Shown one piece after another: positions 1 to 9,368 of a DNA stretch of 64,000 bases. The stretch lies in assembly GCF_001182725.1 (NCBI RefSeq), contig NZ_CWHU01000005.1:372001-436000 (forward strand), written 5' to 3'. Position 1 is the first letter of the stretch. Every line of letters begins with the position of its first letter. This stretch comes from Anaerococcus jeddahensis (GTDB lineage: Bacteria > Bacillota > Clostridia > Tissierellales > Peptoniphilaceae). The position numbers and the translations under genes are program-made. The notes beneath the pieces were generated by a model, which was not told the DNA's origin, ran no database searches, and saw only the letters and a program-made list of their open reading frames with translations.

Positions 1-2
1 CT

Positions 3-743
3 ATGGCAGAAGGTGAAACTGTAATTGAAAACGCAGCGAAAGAGCCGGAAATTGTAGACCTTGCTTCATTTTTATCAAAAATGGGAGCAAGTATAATTGG
101 GGCTGGAACATCTAATATTACTATTAAAGGTGTAGAAAAATTAAGAGGAACAAGACACACCATAGTTCCAGATAGGATTGAGGCTGCAACTTATATGCTT
201 GCAGCAGCTATTACTGGTGGAGATATTTTGGTGAAAAATGTATTAGGTTCCCATATCAGACCTATTATTGCAAAATTAATTGAAATGGGTGCACAAGTTG
301 AAGAAATTGAAGATGAAGATATGATTAGGGTAAAGGCTAATGGAAAATTAAAATCTACAAATATTAAAACCCTTCCTTATCCAGGTTTTCCTACAGATGC
401 TCAATCTCAATTTATGGCTTTAATGACAGTTTGTAAAGGTGAATCATCAGTTGTAGAAACTGTTTTTGAAAATAGGTTTATGCACGTTGATGAGCTTAAA
501 AAAATGGGAGCTGCAATAATTACTGAAGGAAACAGGGCAGCAATTGTTGGAGTTGATAAACTTCATGGAGCTGAAGTAAAAGCTACAGATTTAAGAGCAG
601 GAGCAGCTTTAATTCTTGCAGGCCTTGTAGCAGATGGAGAAACAAAAATCTCTGATATTTATCATATCGATAGGGGATATAGTTATCTAATTGAAAAGTT
701 TACAAAACTTGGAGCTCTTATTGAAAGAAAACAGGTAAATTAA
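3..743 (+). CDS. murA: UDP-N-acetylglucosamine 1-carboxyvinyltransferase (MurA), 3' part
   Basis: MurA transfers enolpyruvate from PEP to UDP-GlcNAc, the first committed step of peptidoglycan synthesis, in the cytoplasm. The reading frame is open to the left edge, so this is only the C-terminal 246 or so residues of a protein usually about 420 long; the first ATG ([20 protein letters not shown] follows) is internal. That segment, the later [13 protein letters not shown] and [16 protein letters not shown], and the closing [15 protein letters not shown] are typical of the EPT-family fold. The active-site Cys loop lies in the missing part. It ends 2 nt before recD2, so the two are probably co-transcribed. 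Confidence 0.95.
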   Translation: MAEGETVIENAAKEPEIVDLASFLSKMGASIIGAGTSNITIKGVEKLRGTRHTIVPDRIEAATYMLAAAITGGDILVKNVLGSHIRPIIAKLIEMGAQVEEIEDEDMIRVKANGKLKSTNIKTLPYPGFPTDAQSQFMALMTVCKGESSVVETVFENRFMHVDELKKMGAAIITEGNRAAIVGVDKLHGAEVKATDLRAGAALILAGLVADGETKISDIYHIDRGYSYLIEKFTKLGALIERKQVN

Positions 744-745
744 TA

Positions 746-2899
746 ATGAAATTTGAAGGCATAATTAAAAGTATAATTTATAGAAATGAAGAAAATGGAT
801 ACACAGTTTTATCCTTAGAAACTTCTGATTCACCTATAACTTGTACTGGTATTATGCCTTTTTTTAATGAAAATGATCAAATTATTCTTGAAGGGGAATT
901 AATTTATCATGATAAATATGGAGAACAAATTAATGTAGAAAATGCCAGAATAAAAAAGCCTTCTGGTAAAAAAGCAATTATTTCCTATCTTTCTAGTGGA
1001 AATATTGATTCAATTGGCAAAAAAACTGCTGAATTAATTTATGAAAAATTTGGTGACCAAGCAATCGACATTGTTTTTAATAATCCTAGTAAACTTTTAT
1101 CTATTCAAGGAATTGGAAAGAAAAAACTTGAAAAAATAAAAGAATCTACACTTGAAGCTAAAGATAGCAGAGAAGCTTTACTATATCTTCAAGGTCTAAA
1201 TATTTCGTTTAATTTGGCAAATAAAATTTATAAGGCCTATGGCGATAATACAATTTCTATTGTAAAAACAAATCCTTATAAATTATCTGAAGATATTTCT
1301 GGAATTGGTTTTGTAATGGCTGATAATATTGCAATAAATATGCAAATGAAAAATGATTCTAAATTTAGAATTTCAGCAGCTATTTCCTATATTTTAAAAA
1401 ATGATGCAGAAATGAGCGGGTCTTGTGCCATTAAAAAAGAAGATTTGATAAATAAAACTTTTGACTTGATAAAAGTCGATAAAAATAAAATAAATGAACA
1501 AATTAATGAAGATCTTTTAAAATCAAAAATTCAAATAATAAAAATTGCTGAAGACGAGTTTGTTTATGATAAGGATATTTACAAGGCAGAAAAATCTACA
1601 GCAATTAATCTTTCTAGACTTCAAAATGAAAAATATATATTTGATATAGAAATTAATGAAGATTTGGATGCTTTTTCAAAAGAACAAGAAATTGCCATTA
1701 AAGAGGCATTTAATAATATGCTTTTGGTAATTACTGGAGGTCCAGGAACTGGAAAAACCACAATTATTAAGGCGATTTGTAATATTTTGGATGAAAATGG
1801 ACTAAAATTTAATCTTGCAGCTCCAACTGGAAGGGCTGCAAAAAGAATGCAAGAATCTACAGAAAATTCTGCTCTTACAATTCATAGACTTATTGGAATT
1901 AAACCAGACAGCTCAATCCCAGAATACAATGAAGAAAATCCTTTGGAATGTGATTATGTAATTGTCGATGAGGCATCAATGATTGATATAAAATTAATGA
2001 ACAAATTATTAAAATCTTTGTCAACTAATACAGCCTTAATTTTGGTTGGAGATCACAATCAACTTCCAAGTGTTGGACCTGGAAATGTCTTAAAAGATAT
2101 TTTGGATACGGATATAAAATCTGTTAGACTTAAAAAAATATTTAGACAGGCCAAGGAAAGCAATATTGTTGTAAATGCTCACAGGATAAATGATGGTTTG
2201 TATCCAATTTTAAACCAAAAAAATAAGGATTTTTTCTTTATAGATTCAAATACTAAAAATTTTGAAAAAAATTTGCTTGATTTGGTTAAGTTTAGGCTTC
2301 CAAATTATTATAAGCTTGACCCAATTAATGATATTCAAATTCTTGCTCCAGGTAAAAAATCTTTGTGGGGTGTGGTAAATATTAATGATCTTTGCCAAAA
2401 TGAATTAAATAAAAATCCAAATTCTATTAAAATTAATAATAAAATTTTCAAATTAAATGATAAGGTAATGCAGGTTAGAAATAATTATGATTTAATAAGT
2501 CTTGATCCTGGAAATTTTGAAGATGGGGTTTACAATGGAGACATTGGAAGAATTATTGATATTGATAAGGATAGAGAAGAATTGAAAGTTGAATTTTATG
2601 ATGGAAATATTGTATCTTACAAAAAAGAAGATATTAAGGATTTAGATTTGTCTTATGCAATTACTATTCATAAATCTCAAGGATCTGAATTTGATTGTGT
2701 TTTAATTCCAATGATGAGTGCAGCCTATATGCTTTTAAATAGAAATTTATTGTATACAGCTATTACAAGAGCGAAAAAATTGGTGATTTTGCTGGGAGAA
2801 AAAAGAATTTTAAAACAAATGGTAAGAAATAATAATGAGTCAAAAAGATTAACTAATTTGAGTTTTTGGATAAAAGAATTGTCAGAGGCCTTAAAATGA
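746..2899 (+). CDS. recD2: RecD2-type ATP-dependent DNA helicase
   Basis: A 717-residue superfamily 1B 5'-3' DNA helicase of the RecD2 (RecD/TraA) type, the stand-alone form found in bacteria without RecBC and linked to DNA repair. The N-terminal third holds an OB-like segment and helix-hairpin-helix stretches (SIQGIGKKKLEKI). Walker A TGGPGTGKTT is near residue 333, Walker B is VIVDEASMID, and the C-terminal motif YAITIHKSQGSEFD is the UvrD/RecD motif. The length fits the family. It starts 2 nt after murA and its stop overlaps the start of the ComF gene as ATGA, so the three form one transcription unit. Confidence 0.93.
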   Translation: MKFEGIIKSIIYRNEENGYTVLSLETSDSPITCTGIMPFFNENDQIILEGELIYHDKYGEQINVENARIKKPSGKKAIISYLSSGNIDSIGKKTAELIYEKFGDQAIDIVFNNPSKLLSIQGIGKKKLEKIKESTLEAKDSREALLYLQGLNISFNLANKIYKAYGDNTISIVKTNPYKLSEDISGIGFVMADNIAINMQMKNDSKFRISAAISYILKNDAEMSGSCAIKKEDLINKTFDLIKVDKNKINEQINEDLLKSKIQIIKIAEDEFVYDKDIYKAEKSTAINLSRLQNEKYIFDIEINEDLDAFSKEQEIAIKEAFNNMLLVITGGPGTGKTTIIKAICNILDENGLKFNLAAPTGRAAKRMQESTENSALTIHRLIGIKPDSSIPEYNEENPLECDYVIVDEASMIDIKLMNKLLKSLSTNTALILVGDHNQLPSVGPGNVLKDILDTDIKSVRLKKIFRQAKESNIVVNAHRINDGLYPILNQKNKDFFFIDSNTKNFEKNLLDLVKFRLPNYYKLDPINDIQILAPGKKSLWGVVNINDLCQNELNKNPNSIKINNKIFKLNDKVMQVRNNYDLISLDPGNFEDGVYNGDIGRIIDIDKDREELKVEFYDGNIVSYKKEDIKDLDLSYAITIHKSQGSEFDCVLIPMMSAAYMLLNRNLLYTAITRAKKLVILLGEKRILKQMVRNNNESKRLTNLSFWIKELSEALK

Positions 2900-3528
2900 T
2901 TGATGATTTATTATTTTTGGATGATAATTTGTGCCTTTTTTGCAAGGAAGAGGAGAGGAAAAAATTTTTCTTGTGTGAAAATTGCCTTTCAAAACTTGAT
3001 TATGTTGACAATGAATTTGAAATTTTAAAATATAAGGCTAGGGCCTTATATTTTTATAATTCTTTTATAGCCCACTTAATTTCTGATTATAAATTTAATA
3101 GAAATACTTCTTTGTATAAGGTTTTTGGTCAAATGCTTTATGAATTTTTAAAGGAGAAGAATATGGATGATTTTGATTATATTTTGACTTGTCCTTCATC
3201 AAATTCCGTTTTAAATTTAAGAGGTTTTGACCATATAAAATTAATCTGTGATTATTTTATAAAAGATACTAATATGACCTATCTTAAAGGTTTTAAAAAA
3301 ATTAAAAACACAAAAGCCCAACACAAATTATCCCTTGAAGATAGGGCAAAAAATTTGAGAAATTCTTTTGAATTTAGGGGAGATTTGACTGAAAAAAAGG
3401 TTTTAATTTTTGATGATATTATTACAAGCTCAAATACAGTAAAAGAAATTATAAGAACAATAGAAAAATCAAATCCAAAAAAAATTGAAGCTATCGCCAT
3501 AGCCTCAAGTCATAGGGTAAAAAAATAA
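2896..3528 (+). CDS. ComF family phosphoribosyltransferase-like protein
   Basis: ComF-family protein of 210 residues; relatives are competence-associated phosphoribosyltransferase-fold proteins. It begins with a small zinc ribbon (CLFC then CENC) and carries the PRPP-loop motif VLIFDDIITSSNTV near the C-terminus; the fold's CPSSNSVLNLRGFDH stretch is also present. I chose ATG 2896, which overlaps the recD2 stop as ATGA and has AGAGG upstream, over a TTG 30 nt earlier. The stop codon lies inside a bidirectional terminator shared with scfB. The exact biochemical role is unknown, and a role in DNA uptake is inferred from the family only. Confidence 0.85.
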   Translation: MIDDLLFLDDNLCLFCKEEERKKFFLCENCLSKLDYVDNEFEILKYKARALYFYNSFIAHLISDYKFNRNTSLYKVFGQMLYEFLKEKNMDDFDYILTCPSSNSVLNLRGFDHIKLICDYFIKDTNMTYLKGFKKIKNTKAQHKLSLEDRAKNLRNSFEFRGDLTEKKVLIFDDIITSSNTVKEIIRTIEKSNPKKIEAIAIASSHRVKK

Positions 3529-3551
3529 GGTGCGAAGACACCTTATTTTTT
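3521..3551. terminator. Bidirectional rho-independent terminator
   Basis: A perfect 12-bp stem AAAAATAAGGTG / CACCTTATTTTT with a six-base loop has A/T runs on both sides. It separates the convergent ComF gene (plus) and scfB (minus), and both stop codons lie in or beside the stem, so it can terminate transcription from either side. Confidence 0.85.
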
Positions 3552-4935
3552 ATGCATTTTCTTTTTCATTTTCTTTTAAAAATTCGTGGATTTTTACGGC
3601 TAGGGCCATTTCTATTCTTTTTTTGAAGACTTTACAACCATAATCGTAAATTTTATTTATATCGCCACCTGCATTATAATTATTTGCTGCGCAGCCTCCT
3701 GAACAATACATTTGTGCCCAGCAGTCCTTGCATTTTTCTTGGCTATATAAATTATTTTTCTTAAAGTCTTTGATTATTTCTGGTTTTTTAATTCCTTCAA
3801 AGACATTTCCTATTTTAAATTCATCGTTTCCAACAAATTGGTGGCAAGGGAAGAGGTCTCCTGTTGGAGTTACTGCCATGTATTCTGATCCTGATCCACA
3901 TCCAGAAATTCTCTTGTAAACGCAAGGACCATTGTTTAAATCTATCATATAATGATAGAAAATAAATTTATCATCCTTATCAATTGCATCAATCAACATA
4001 TCTGCAAGTTTTTCATATTCTTGGTAAATTCTTGGAAGGTGTTCTTCTTTTAAAGCATAATCTTCTTCATTATTTCCAACAACTGGTTCAAGTGATGTTC
4101 TTTTAAAGCCTAAATCTAAATAAGTTTTTATATCTTCAGTAAAATCTAAATTATTAGCAGTAAAGGTTCCTCTCATGTAATATTCCTTGTCCCCACGAGA
4201 TTTTACTAATTTTTGAAAATTTGGAACAATTTTATCGAAAGATCCTCTTCCATCAGCAGTTTTCCTAAACTCATCGTGTTTTTCCTTTCTTCCGTCAAGA
4301 GAAAGCACAACATTTTTCATATTTTCATTAAGATATTCAATTTTTTCATCATCCAAAAGCATTCCATTTGTGGTCAAAGTGAAATTAAAATGCTTATTAA
4401 ATTCTTTTTCTTTGCTTCTTGTATAATCAACGGTATTTTTTACCAAATCCCAATTTAAAAGGGGTTCTCCACCAAAAAAATCTATATCTAAATTATAGTG
4501 AGATCCAGAATTTTCCAAAAGAAAATCTATGGCTTTTTTTGAAACTTCTTCTGTCATGAATGCTTCAGGACCATGGTAACGACCTTCTTTTGCAAAGCAA
4601 TACTGGCAAGATAAATTACAAGTGTGACTTACATTTAAGCACATTGCCTTAAGGTAAGTTTTTCTTTTGTCCAAATCTATTGTCAAATCTTTAAAATCAT
4701 CTTCTGAAAATAAAACTTTCTCTGTTACTAAATTTTTAACCTCTTCAAAGGCTTCATCAAATTGTTCCTTATTTATTTTGTGAAGACCCATAATTTCTTT
4801 TTCAATTTCATCTTTTTCTATATTTTTATTTAAAAGGTCAATAATATCGTAGGAAATTTCATCAACCAAGTGAACTGATCCAGAATAAACATCCAAAACA
4901 ATATTGTAGCCCTTTGCCTTATATTGGTGTATCAT
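3550..4935 (-). CDS. scfB: SCIFF peptide radical SAM maturase
   Basis: Radical SAM enzyme (461 aa) expected to install thioether links in the SCIFF ranthipeptide encoded just upstream. The N-terminal 90 residues look like a peptide-binding RRE/PqqD-like segment (IVLDVYSGSVHLVDEISYDI). The cluster-binding motif CNLSCQYC uses Cys106, Cys110 and Cys113, followed by FFGGEPLLNW. The last ~120 residues form a Cys-rich SPASM-type region (CGSGSEYMAVTPTG, then CKDCWAQMYCSGGC and a final YGC) for auxiliary iron-sulfur clusters. Family and length match the six-Cys-in-45 modification enzymes. It lies 64 nt downstream of scfA, behind an intrinsic terminator, so its level may depend on read-through. Confidence 0.93.
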   Translation of the reverse strand: MIHQYKAKGYNIVLDVYSGSVHLVDEISYDIIDLLNKNIEKDEIEKEIMGLHKINKEQFDEAFEEVKNLVTEKVLFSEDDFKDLTIDLDKRKTYLKAMCLNVSHTCNLSCQYCFAKEGRYHGPEAFMTEEVSKKAIDFLLENSGSHYNLDIDFFGGEPLLNWDLVKNTVDYTRSKEKEFNKHFNFTLTTNGMLLDDEKIEYLNENMKNVVLSLDGRKEKHDEFRKTADGRGSFDKIVPNFQKLVKSRGDKEYYMRGTFTANNLDFTEDIKTYLDLGFKRTSLEPVVGNNEEDYALKEEHLPRIYQEYEKLADMLIDAIDKDDKFIFYHYMIDLNNGPCVYKRISGCGSGSEYMAVTPTGDLFPCHQFVGNDEFKIGNVFEGIKKPEIIKDFKKNNLYSQEKCKDCWAQMYCSGGCAANNYNAGGDINKIYDYGCKVFKKRIEMALAVKIHEFLKENEKENA

Positions 4936-4976
4936 TATCTCTCCTTAATTTATAGTAAAATAGTAAGAATTATCCA

Positions 4977-5005
4977 ATAAAAAAATAAGGGGCTTGCCCT
5001 TATTT
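4977..5005 (-). terminator. Terminator/attenuator between scfA and scfB
   Basis: Read on the minus strand, AATAAGGG pairs with CCCTTATT around a short GCAAG-type loop and is followed by seven T residues. The scfA stop codon sits next to the 5' arm. It should end most scfA transcripts and leave scfB at a lower level, which suits a small abundant precursor peptide and its enzyme. Confidence 0.75.
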
Positions 5006-5149
5006 ATTTTTTGTGTTAACACATTCTTGGTTAGCAACTCCACAAGATGTTTTGCAAGCTGATTGGCAAGATGTTTGACATTCGCCACAGCCGCCGTCTT
5101 TTTTGCTTTTGTGAAGATTTCTTGTATTCAAAGTAATAATTCTTTTCAT
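5000..5149 (-). CDS. scfA: SCIFF ranthipeptide precursor (six cysteines)
   Basis: A 49-residue peptide starting MKRIITLNTRNLHK and ending VNTKNK. Its core holds six cysteines at residues 21, 24, 28, 32, 36 and 43 (CGECQTSCQSACKTSC). This is the six-cysteines-in-forty-five pattern of the SCIFF family, conserved in clostridia and substrate of the adjacent radical SAM maturase. An AGGAGAT ribosome binding site precedes the ATG, and a strong promoter lies about 30 nt further upstream. Family knowledge says the Cys residues become donors of radical thioether bridges; export and function (a signalling role has been proposed in some clostridia) cannot be read here. Confidence 0.93.
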   Translation of the reverse strand: MKRIITLNTRNLHKSKKDGGCGECQTSCQSACKTSCGVANQECVNTKNK

Positions 5150-5176
5150 ATGTATCTCCTTTTTTTCTATAGATTT

Positions 5177-5205
5177 ATAATATCAAAAGAGGCCATTTTT
5201 GTCAA
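5177..5205 (-). promoter_or_regulatory. Promoter of scfA
   Basis: On the minus strand TTGACA (5205-5200) and TATTAT (5182-5177) are separated by exactly 17 nt, a near-consensus vegetative promoter. The -35 box overlaps the stop codon of the upstream decarboxylase gene, so scfA/scfB form a unit separate from it. Confidence 0.8.
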
Positions 5206-6542
5206 TTTATAAGAGGAATTGAAAAATCATCTAAAGATAGGTCAAAGCCAATGGAATCAAGGTATTTTATTTGGTCAATTATTTTTTGATTTATAATCTC
5301 GCCAGGAATTAAAAGAGGAATACCAGGCGGATAGGCGTAAACATATGCAGCTGAAATTTTCCCTTGAGATTTTTCTATCTTATCAAGATGATTTTCTTTT
5401 AAAAAACTTTCACTAATAGAATATTTTTTCTCGCATTCTACAAAGTCAAAAGAAAAATCAGATTTTTTGTACTTTATTCTTTTATCAATTTTTATAAGGG
5501 CATTTTTTAACCTGTCAAAACCTTCTTTTGTATCAAAAATACTGGAAATTAAAATCACATAGGTCGCACTTGCCATCTCAATTTCAATTTTTTCTTTATA
5601 TAATAAATCTGCAAGGTCATTTCCATTTATGTTTGTATTTTTGCAAGAAATAAGAATTTTTGAAATATCCTTACTTTTAAAATTTATAAATTTTAAATTT
5701 TTAAGCTTAGTTTGATACAAGGAATTTAAATTTACAACTAAGTCATCCCAAAGGTCAAAAAAACTTGGGAATTTATTAATCATATCATCAATTGACCCAC
5801 TTATAAGGTAAGATGGGGAAGATGTTTGAAAAATCGCCATATTTCTTCTGATTTCTTTTGTATCAATTTTTTTGTTTTTTATAATAATTCCACTTGCAGG
5901 AGTAAGGGCAGACAAATTTTTGTGAAAAGATGTAATGGCAAGGTCATAGGAAAAATTATCTTTATAAGCTGACAAAATTGTATGAGATCCGTGAGCCATA
6001 TCAATAATTAAAAAAATATTTTTATCCCCAATTATTTTTTTAAATTTTTTCAAATCGACCATATAGCCCTCATAGGAAGGAGAAGTTATAAAAATTAAAG
6101 AATAAGAATTTTTCTCAATTTTTTCCTTTAAATCTTCATAATCAATATCGTATGCCATATCATTTTCATCAATTTTTACTTTTATATAGTCAGGATCAAG
6201 ATCAAAAACCTCAATAGCATTAAAAACAGACTTGTGAGAATTTCTTTGGACAAGGATTTTTTTATTATTTTTTGTAAGTGCCCTAAGAGTTGCAAGAATT
6301 CCACAAGTTGAACCATTTGTTGAAATTATAAAATCATTAGCATCATAAATTTGGGCTAGCTTTTTTTCCATATTTTTAAAAAGACTTTTTGGATTATTTA
6401 AATTGTCAAAATCCCTAATTTCAGTAATATCCCTATCGTAAGAAATTTTTTTATTTAAAAATTTTTTATTTCTCTTATGACCTGGCATGGCAAAGGGATA
6501 ATAATCTTCTTTTATATATAAATCTAATTTTTCATTTAGCAT
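5202..6542 (-). CDS. PLP-dependent Orn/Lys/Arg decarboxylase family protein
   Basis: A 446-residue fold-type I PLP enzyme related to short Orn/Lys/Arg decarboxylases such as B. subtilis YaaO/SpeA. Seen: the substrate loop FAMPGHKRN, the conserved STNGSTCGILA, the cofactor stretch FLIIDMAHGSH, and the Schiff-base lysine in SFHKNLSALTPASG. The C-terminal decarboxylase domain (GEIINQKIIDQI) is present, whereas the N-terminal wing domain of the long inducible decarboxylases is absent, as usual for this subgroup. Which amino acid it decarboxylates cannot be decided; a polyamine role is inferred from the family. It is divergent from the sulfatase-fold gene to the right. Confidence 0.85.
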   Translation of the reverse strand: MLNEKLDLYIKEDYYPFAMPGHKRNKKFLNKKISYDRDITEIRDFDNLNNPKSLFKNMEKKLAQIYDANDFIISTNGSTCGILATLRALTKNNKKILVQRNSHKSVFNAIEVFDLDPDYIKVKIDENDMAYDIDYEDLKEKIEKNSYSLIFITSPSYEGYMVDLKKFKKIIGDKNIFLIIDMAHGSHTILSAYKDNFSYDLAITSFHKNLSALTPASGIIIKNKKIDTKEIRRNMAIFQTSSPSYLISGSIDDMINKFPSFFDLWDDLVVNLNSLYQTKLKNLKFINFKSKDISKILISCKNTNINGNDLADLLYKEKIEIEMASATYVILISSIFDTKEGFDRLKNALIKIDKRIKYKKSDFSFDFVECEKKYSISESFLKENHLDKIEKSQGKISAAYVYAYPPGIPLLIPGEIINQKIIDQIKYLDSIGFDLSLDDFSIPLIN

Positions 6543-6614
6543 TTTTTTATCCTTTCTATTAAAAATATTATACTACAAAAATTTTTTTAATTTTTTTAAA
6601 AAGAAGACATGATA

Positions 6615-6643
6615 TTTACATAATCAGTGATATAATGTATAAT
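6615..6643 (+). promoter_or_regulatory. Promoter of the LTA-synthase-like gene
   Basis: TTTACA (6615-6620) and a perfect TATAAT (6638-6643) are 17 nt apart, in the intergenic region between divergent genes. The transcript would have a leader of about 65 nt before the ATG at 6715. Confidence 0.7.
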
Positions 6644-6714
6644 TGTATCGAAAAAGTTAACATAAACTTAACATCTTATAAATACAAAATTAATATTAGA
6701 AAAGCGAGGAAAAA

Positions 6715-9276
6715 ATGAATAGAGACAAAAAATTGAAAATTTCTTCATTTGTCATATCTTTAATAATAATGCTTTTTATGCAAAGCTTTATAGAAGATTT
6801 CTCTTACAAAGTTTATACAAATGAAAATATAGAAATTAGTCAAATTGAACCTGTTAGCCAATATTCTGATAATTTTAAAATAAATTCTATTTATGTTGGC
6901 GACAAATTATTAGACCTTAATAAGGTTGATATAAAAGGTTGGACAAAAGCAAAAACTAAAACAGGTTATCCAATCCAAACAAATGGTTATAGCAAGGATA
7001 ATAAATTATCAATTAAACCAAGCCCAAGCTTGATGTTTAATAAGTTAAGCGTAAATTTTGAAACAAGCCCAAAATATTCTACAGCAGTTATGACTTATCT
7101 AAAAGATCATACAATGACAATGTATGCAAGCTCATCTGATAATAGATCATATGTAGATATAAATTACACAGACTTTATATCAATTCTTACACAAACATTG
7201 ATTTTTATCGGATCTATTATTCTATTTTCTTTCTTTATTTATAATTTAATGAGAAGAATAGAAGAAGCTTCTGATAAGAAAAAAGAAATTTTATACCTAG
7301 GAAAAGATTATATTTTAAACTTTATAATCTTGGGCGTATCTATTTTTGGACTTAGCAAATTAAAAGCTCACGTTCCAGACGAAGAATTTTTCACTTTCTT
7401 CAATGCCCCATATAGTTACCATGATTTAATTTCTTTTATTTCAATAGTATTTTTGGCATCACTTGGAATAAAAAGTATTTATAAAAGAAAATCTAATATC
7501 AAATCCCTTGATATTACAAATTGGATTTTATTTATCCTAAATCCATTTATGTCATTTTATATATTAGAATCTGCTTACAATCCAAATTTTGGATCAATGG
7601 AGCTTATTTATATTTTAATAAATGCCCTAATCCTATTTTTGATTCAAGTTTTAATATATATAGTAATCAGAAAAAAAAGATTATCAATGATTTTTATCTT
7701 GGTTTTATCAATTGCTTTTGGTATAGCAAATGATGCCTTATATATTTTGAGAGATTCACCACTTATTCCAGCCTTTTTGGGATCCCTTGGTGTAGCAGCA
7801 GATGTTGCAAAAGATACAGTAATCCAATTAAACGGTCATTCCTTAATGGCATTTTCACTAGCTAGTTTGTGGTTGTTAATAATTTCTTCAATAAATGAAG
7901 GAAAAATTAAAATTTCAAAATTATCTTATGTGAAACAATTGGCAGGATATTCTGCAATTTTTGCCTTAATTACAGTTGTTAGTGTAAATTATTTTATAAA
8001 ACAAAATGGTGTAGGAGTAAACTTGTGGAGACCATCTAGAACTTATTATGTGGAAGGTTCACCTTATAGTTTCTATAGAATATTAGCAAACCAAATTATA
8101 ACTGCTCCAAAAGGATTTGATGAAAAAGAAGTTGAAAATACACTTGAAGAATATTACAACAAAGACATAGGAACAAAAGACAATAAAAAACCAAATATTG
8201 TAATTATACAATCAGAAGCTCTAGCAGATTATTATGGAAAAGGAAATTTAAAATTAAGTGAAAACCCAATTGCCTTCCAAAGATCTCTTGATGAAAATGC
8301 AATTCAAGGAAATGCATATGTTTCAGTATTGGGTGGAGGAACAGTTAATTCAGAATATGAAACTTTAACTTCAGTTCCATTGACTTTCTTCCCGCTAGGA
8401 GCATATCCTTTCCAACAATACGTAAAAGAAGGACATACATCTGTTGCGAGAGTTTTAGAAGACCAAGGTTATCAAACATTTATTACTCATCCAAATAAAC
8501 CAACAAACTACTCAAGACAAGAAGCATGGCCAAATTTAGGATTTAAAAATATTGCATTTTTGGGTGACTATGATAATAGTCCAGAAAGTTTTGAACCAAC
8601 AAATGGCTTTATGAAAGATTCAGTAGCTTTTGATAAAATTAAAGAACAATTTGAAAAAAAACCTGCTGACACACCATTATTTGCTTATCTTGTTACAATG
8701 CAAAACCATGGTGGATATACTTCAAATGTTCCTGGTAAAATAAAAGTATTAAATGAAAACAATGGTGACGATCAAGGTGCAAGCCATTATGTTAATTTAT
8801 TAAAAAAATCCGATGAGGATTTAAAAAATCTTGTAGAATATTTCAAGTCCTACAAAGAGCCTACAATTATTTGTATTTTTGGTGATCACCAACCTCAAAA
8901 TTACGATGTGTTTATGAAATTGATAAAATCAAGTGATAATTATACGAATAAAGACGTATTTTATACTCCATTAACTATTTGGGCAAACTACGATATTGAT
9001 GAAGAAAAAGATGTGAATTTATCTGTTAATTACCTAACACCATACTTATTGGAAAAAGCTGGTGGAATTAAATTATCAGCTTATCAAAAATATATGTTAG
9101 ATATGCACAAGGACTACCCTATCATTTCAACAAAACAAATATTTAATAACGAAGGTCTTGAAGTAAGTAAAGATGAACAGTTCCAAAAAAGAAATAATAA
9201 ATTAAATTCATTAATTTATTATGAAATGAAGCAAGACTCAAAATCAGACAAATATTTTAATAAGGCTTCAAAATAA
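6715..9276 (+). CDS. LTA synthase family sulfatase-fold membrane protein
   Basis: An 853-residue membrane enzyme of the LtaS/phosphoglycerol transferase family. An N-terminal anchor, an extracytoplasmic segment (about residues 30-145) and several membrane helices up to about residue 430 precede a large extracellular sulfatase-type domain. That domain starts at KPNIVIIQSEALADYYG. The catalytic threonine is expected in GGGTVNSEYETLTS, and the metal-binding GDHQPQNYDV is near the end. Family members polymerise or transfer glycerol-phosphate units onto wall or membrane carriers. The extra N-terminal half makes it longer than typical LtaS (about 650), so the exact substrate is uncertain. It has its own promoter and terminator. 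Confidence 0.85.
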   Translation: MNRDKKLKISSFVISLIIMLFMQSFIEDFSYKVYTNENIEISQIEPVSQYSDNFKINSIYVGDKLLDLNKVDIKGWTKAKTKTGYPIQTNGYSKDNKLSIKPSPSLMFNKLSVNFETSPKYSTAVMTYLKDHTMTMYASSSDNRSYVDINYTDFISILTQTLIFIGSIILFSFFIYNLMRRIEEASDKKKEILYLGKDYILNFIILGVSIFGLSKLKAHVPDEEFFTFFNAPYSYHDLISFISIVFLASLGIKSIYKRKSNIKSLDITNWILFILNPFMSFYILESAYNPNFGSMELIYILINALILFLIQVLIYIVIRKKRLSMIFILVLSIAFGIANDALYILRDSPLIPAFLGSLGVAADVAKDTVIQLNGHSLMAFSLASLWLLIISSINEGKIKISKLSYVKQLAGYSAIFALITVVSVNYFIKQNGVGVNLWRPSRTYYVEGSPYSFYRILANQIITAPKGFDEKEVENTLEEYYNKDIGTKDNKKPNIVIIQSEALADYYGKGNLKLSENPIAFQRSLDENAIQGNAYVSVLGGGTVNSEYETLTSVPLTFFPLGAYPFQQYVKEGHTSVARVLEDQGYQTFITHPNKPTNYSRQEAWPNLGFKNIAFLGDYDNSPESFEPTNGFMKDSVAFDKIKEQFEKKPADTPLFAYLVTMQNHGGYTSNVPGKIKVLNENNGDDQGASHYVNLLKKSDEDLKNLVEYFKSYKEPTIICIFGDHQPQNYDVFMKLIKSSDNYTNKDVFYTPLTIWANYDIDEEKDVNLSVNYLTPYLLEKAGGIKLSAYQKYMLDMHKDYPIISTKQIFNNEGLEVSKDEQFQKRNNKLNSLIYYEMKQDSKSDKYFNKASK

Positions 9277-9282
9277 AATTTT

Positions 9283-9317
9283 CCGAAATCAAGTAAAACT
9301 TGGTTTCGGTTTTTTTG
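9283..9317 (+). terminator. Rho-independent terminator
   Basis: CCGAAATCAAG pairs with CTTGGTTTCGG (one G-T) around GTAAAA and is followed by eight T residues, just after the LTA-synthase-like gene. Confidence 0.85.
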
Positions 9318-9368
9318 TTGATCAAATAATGTGATATAATAATTACAAAAAGAAAAGAAGGGGAATTA

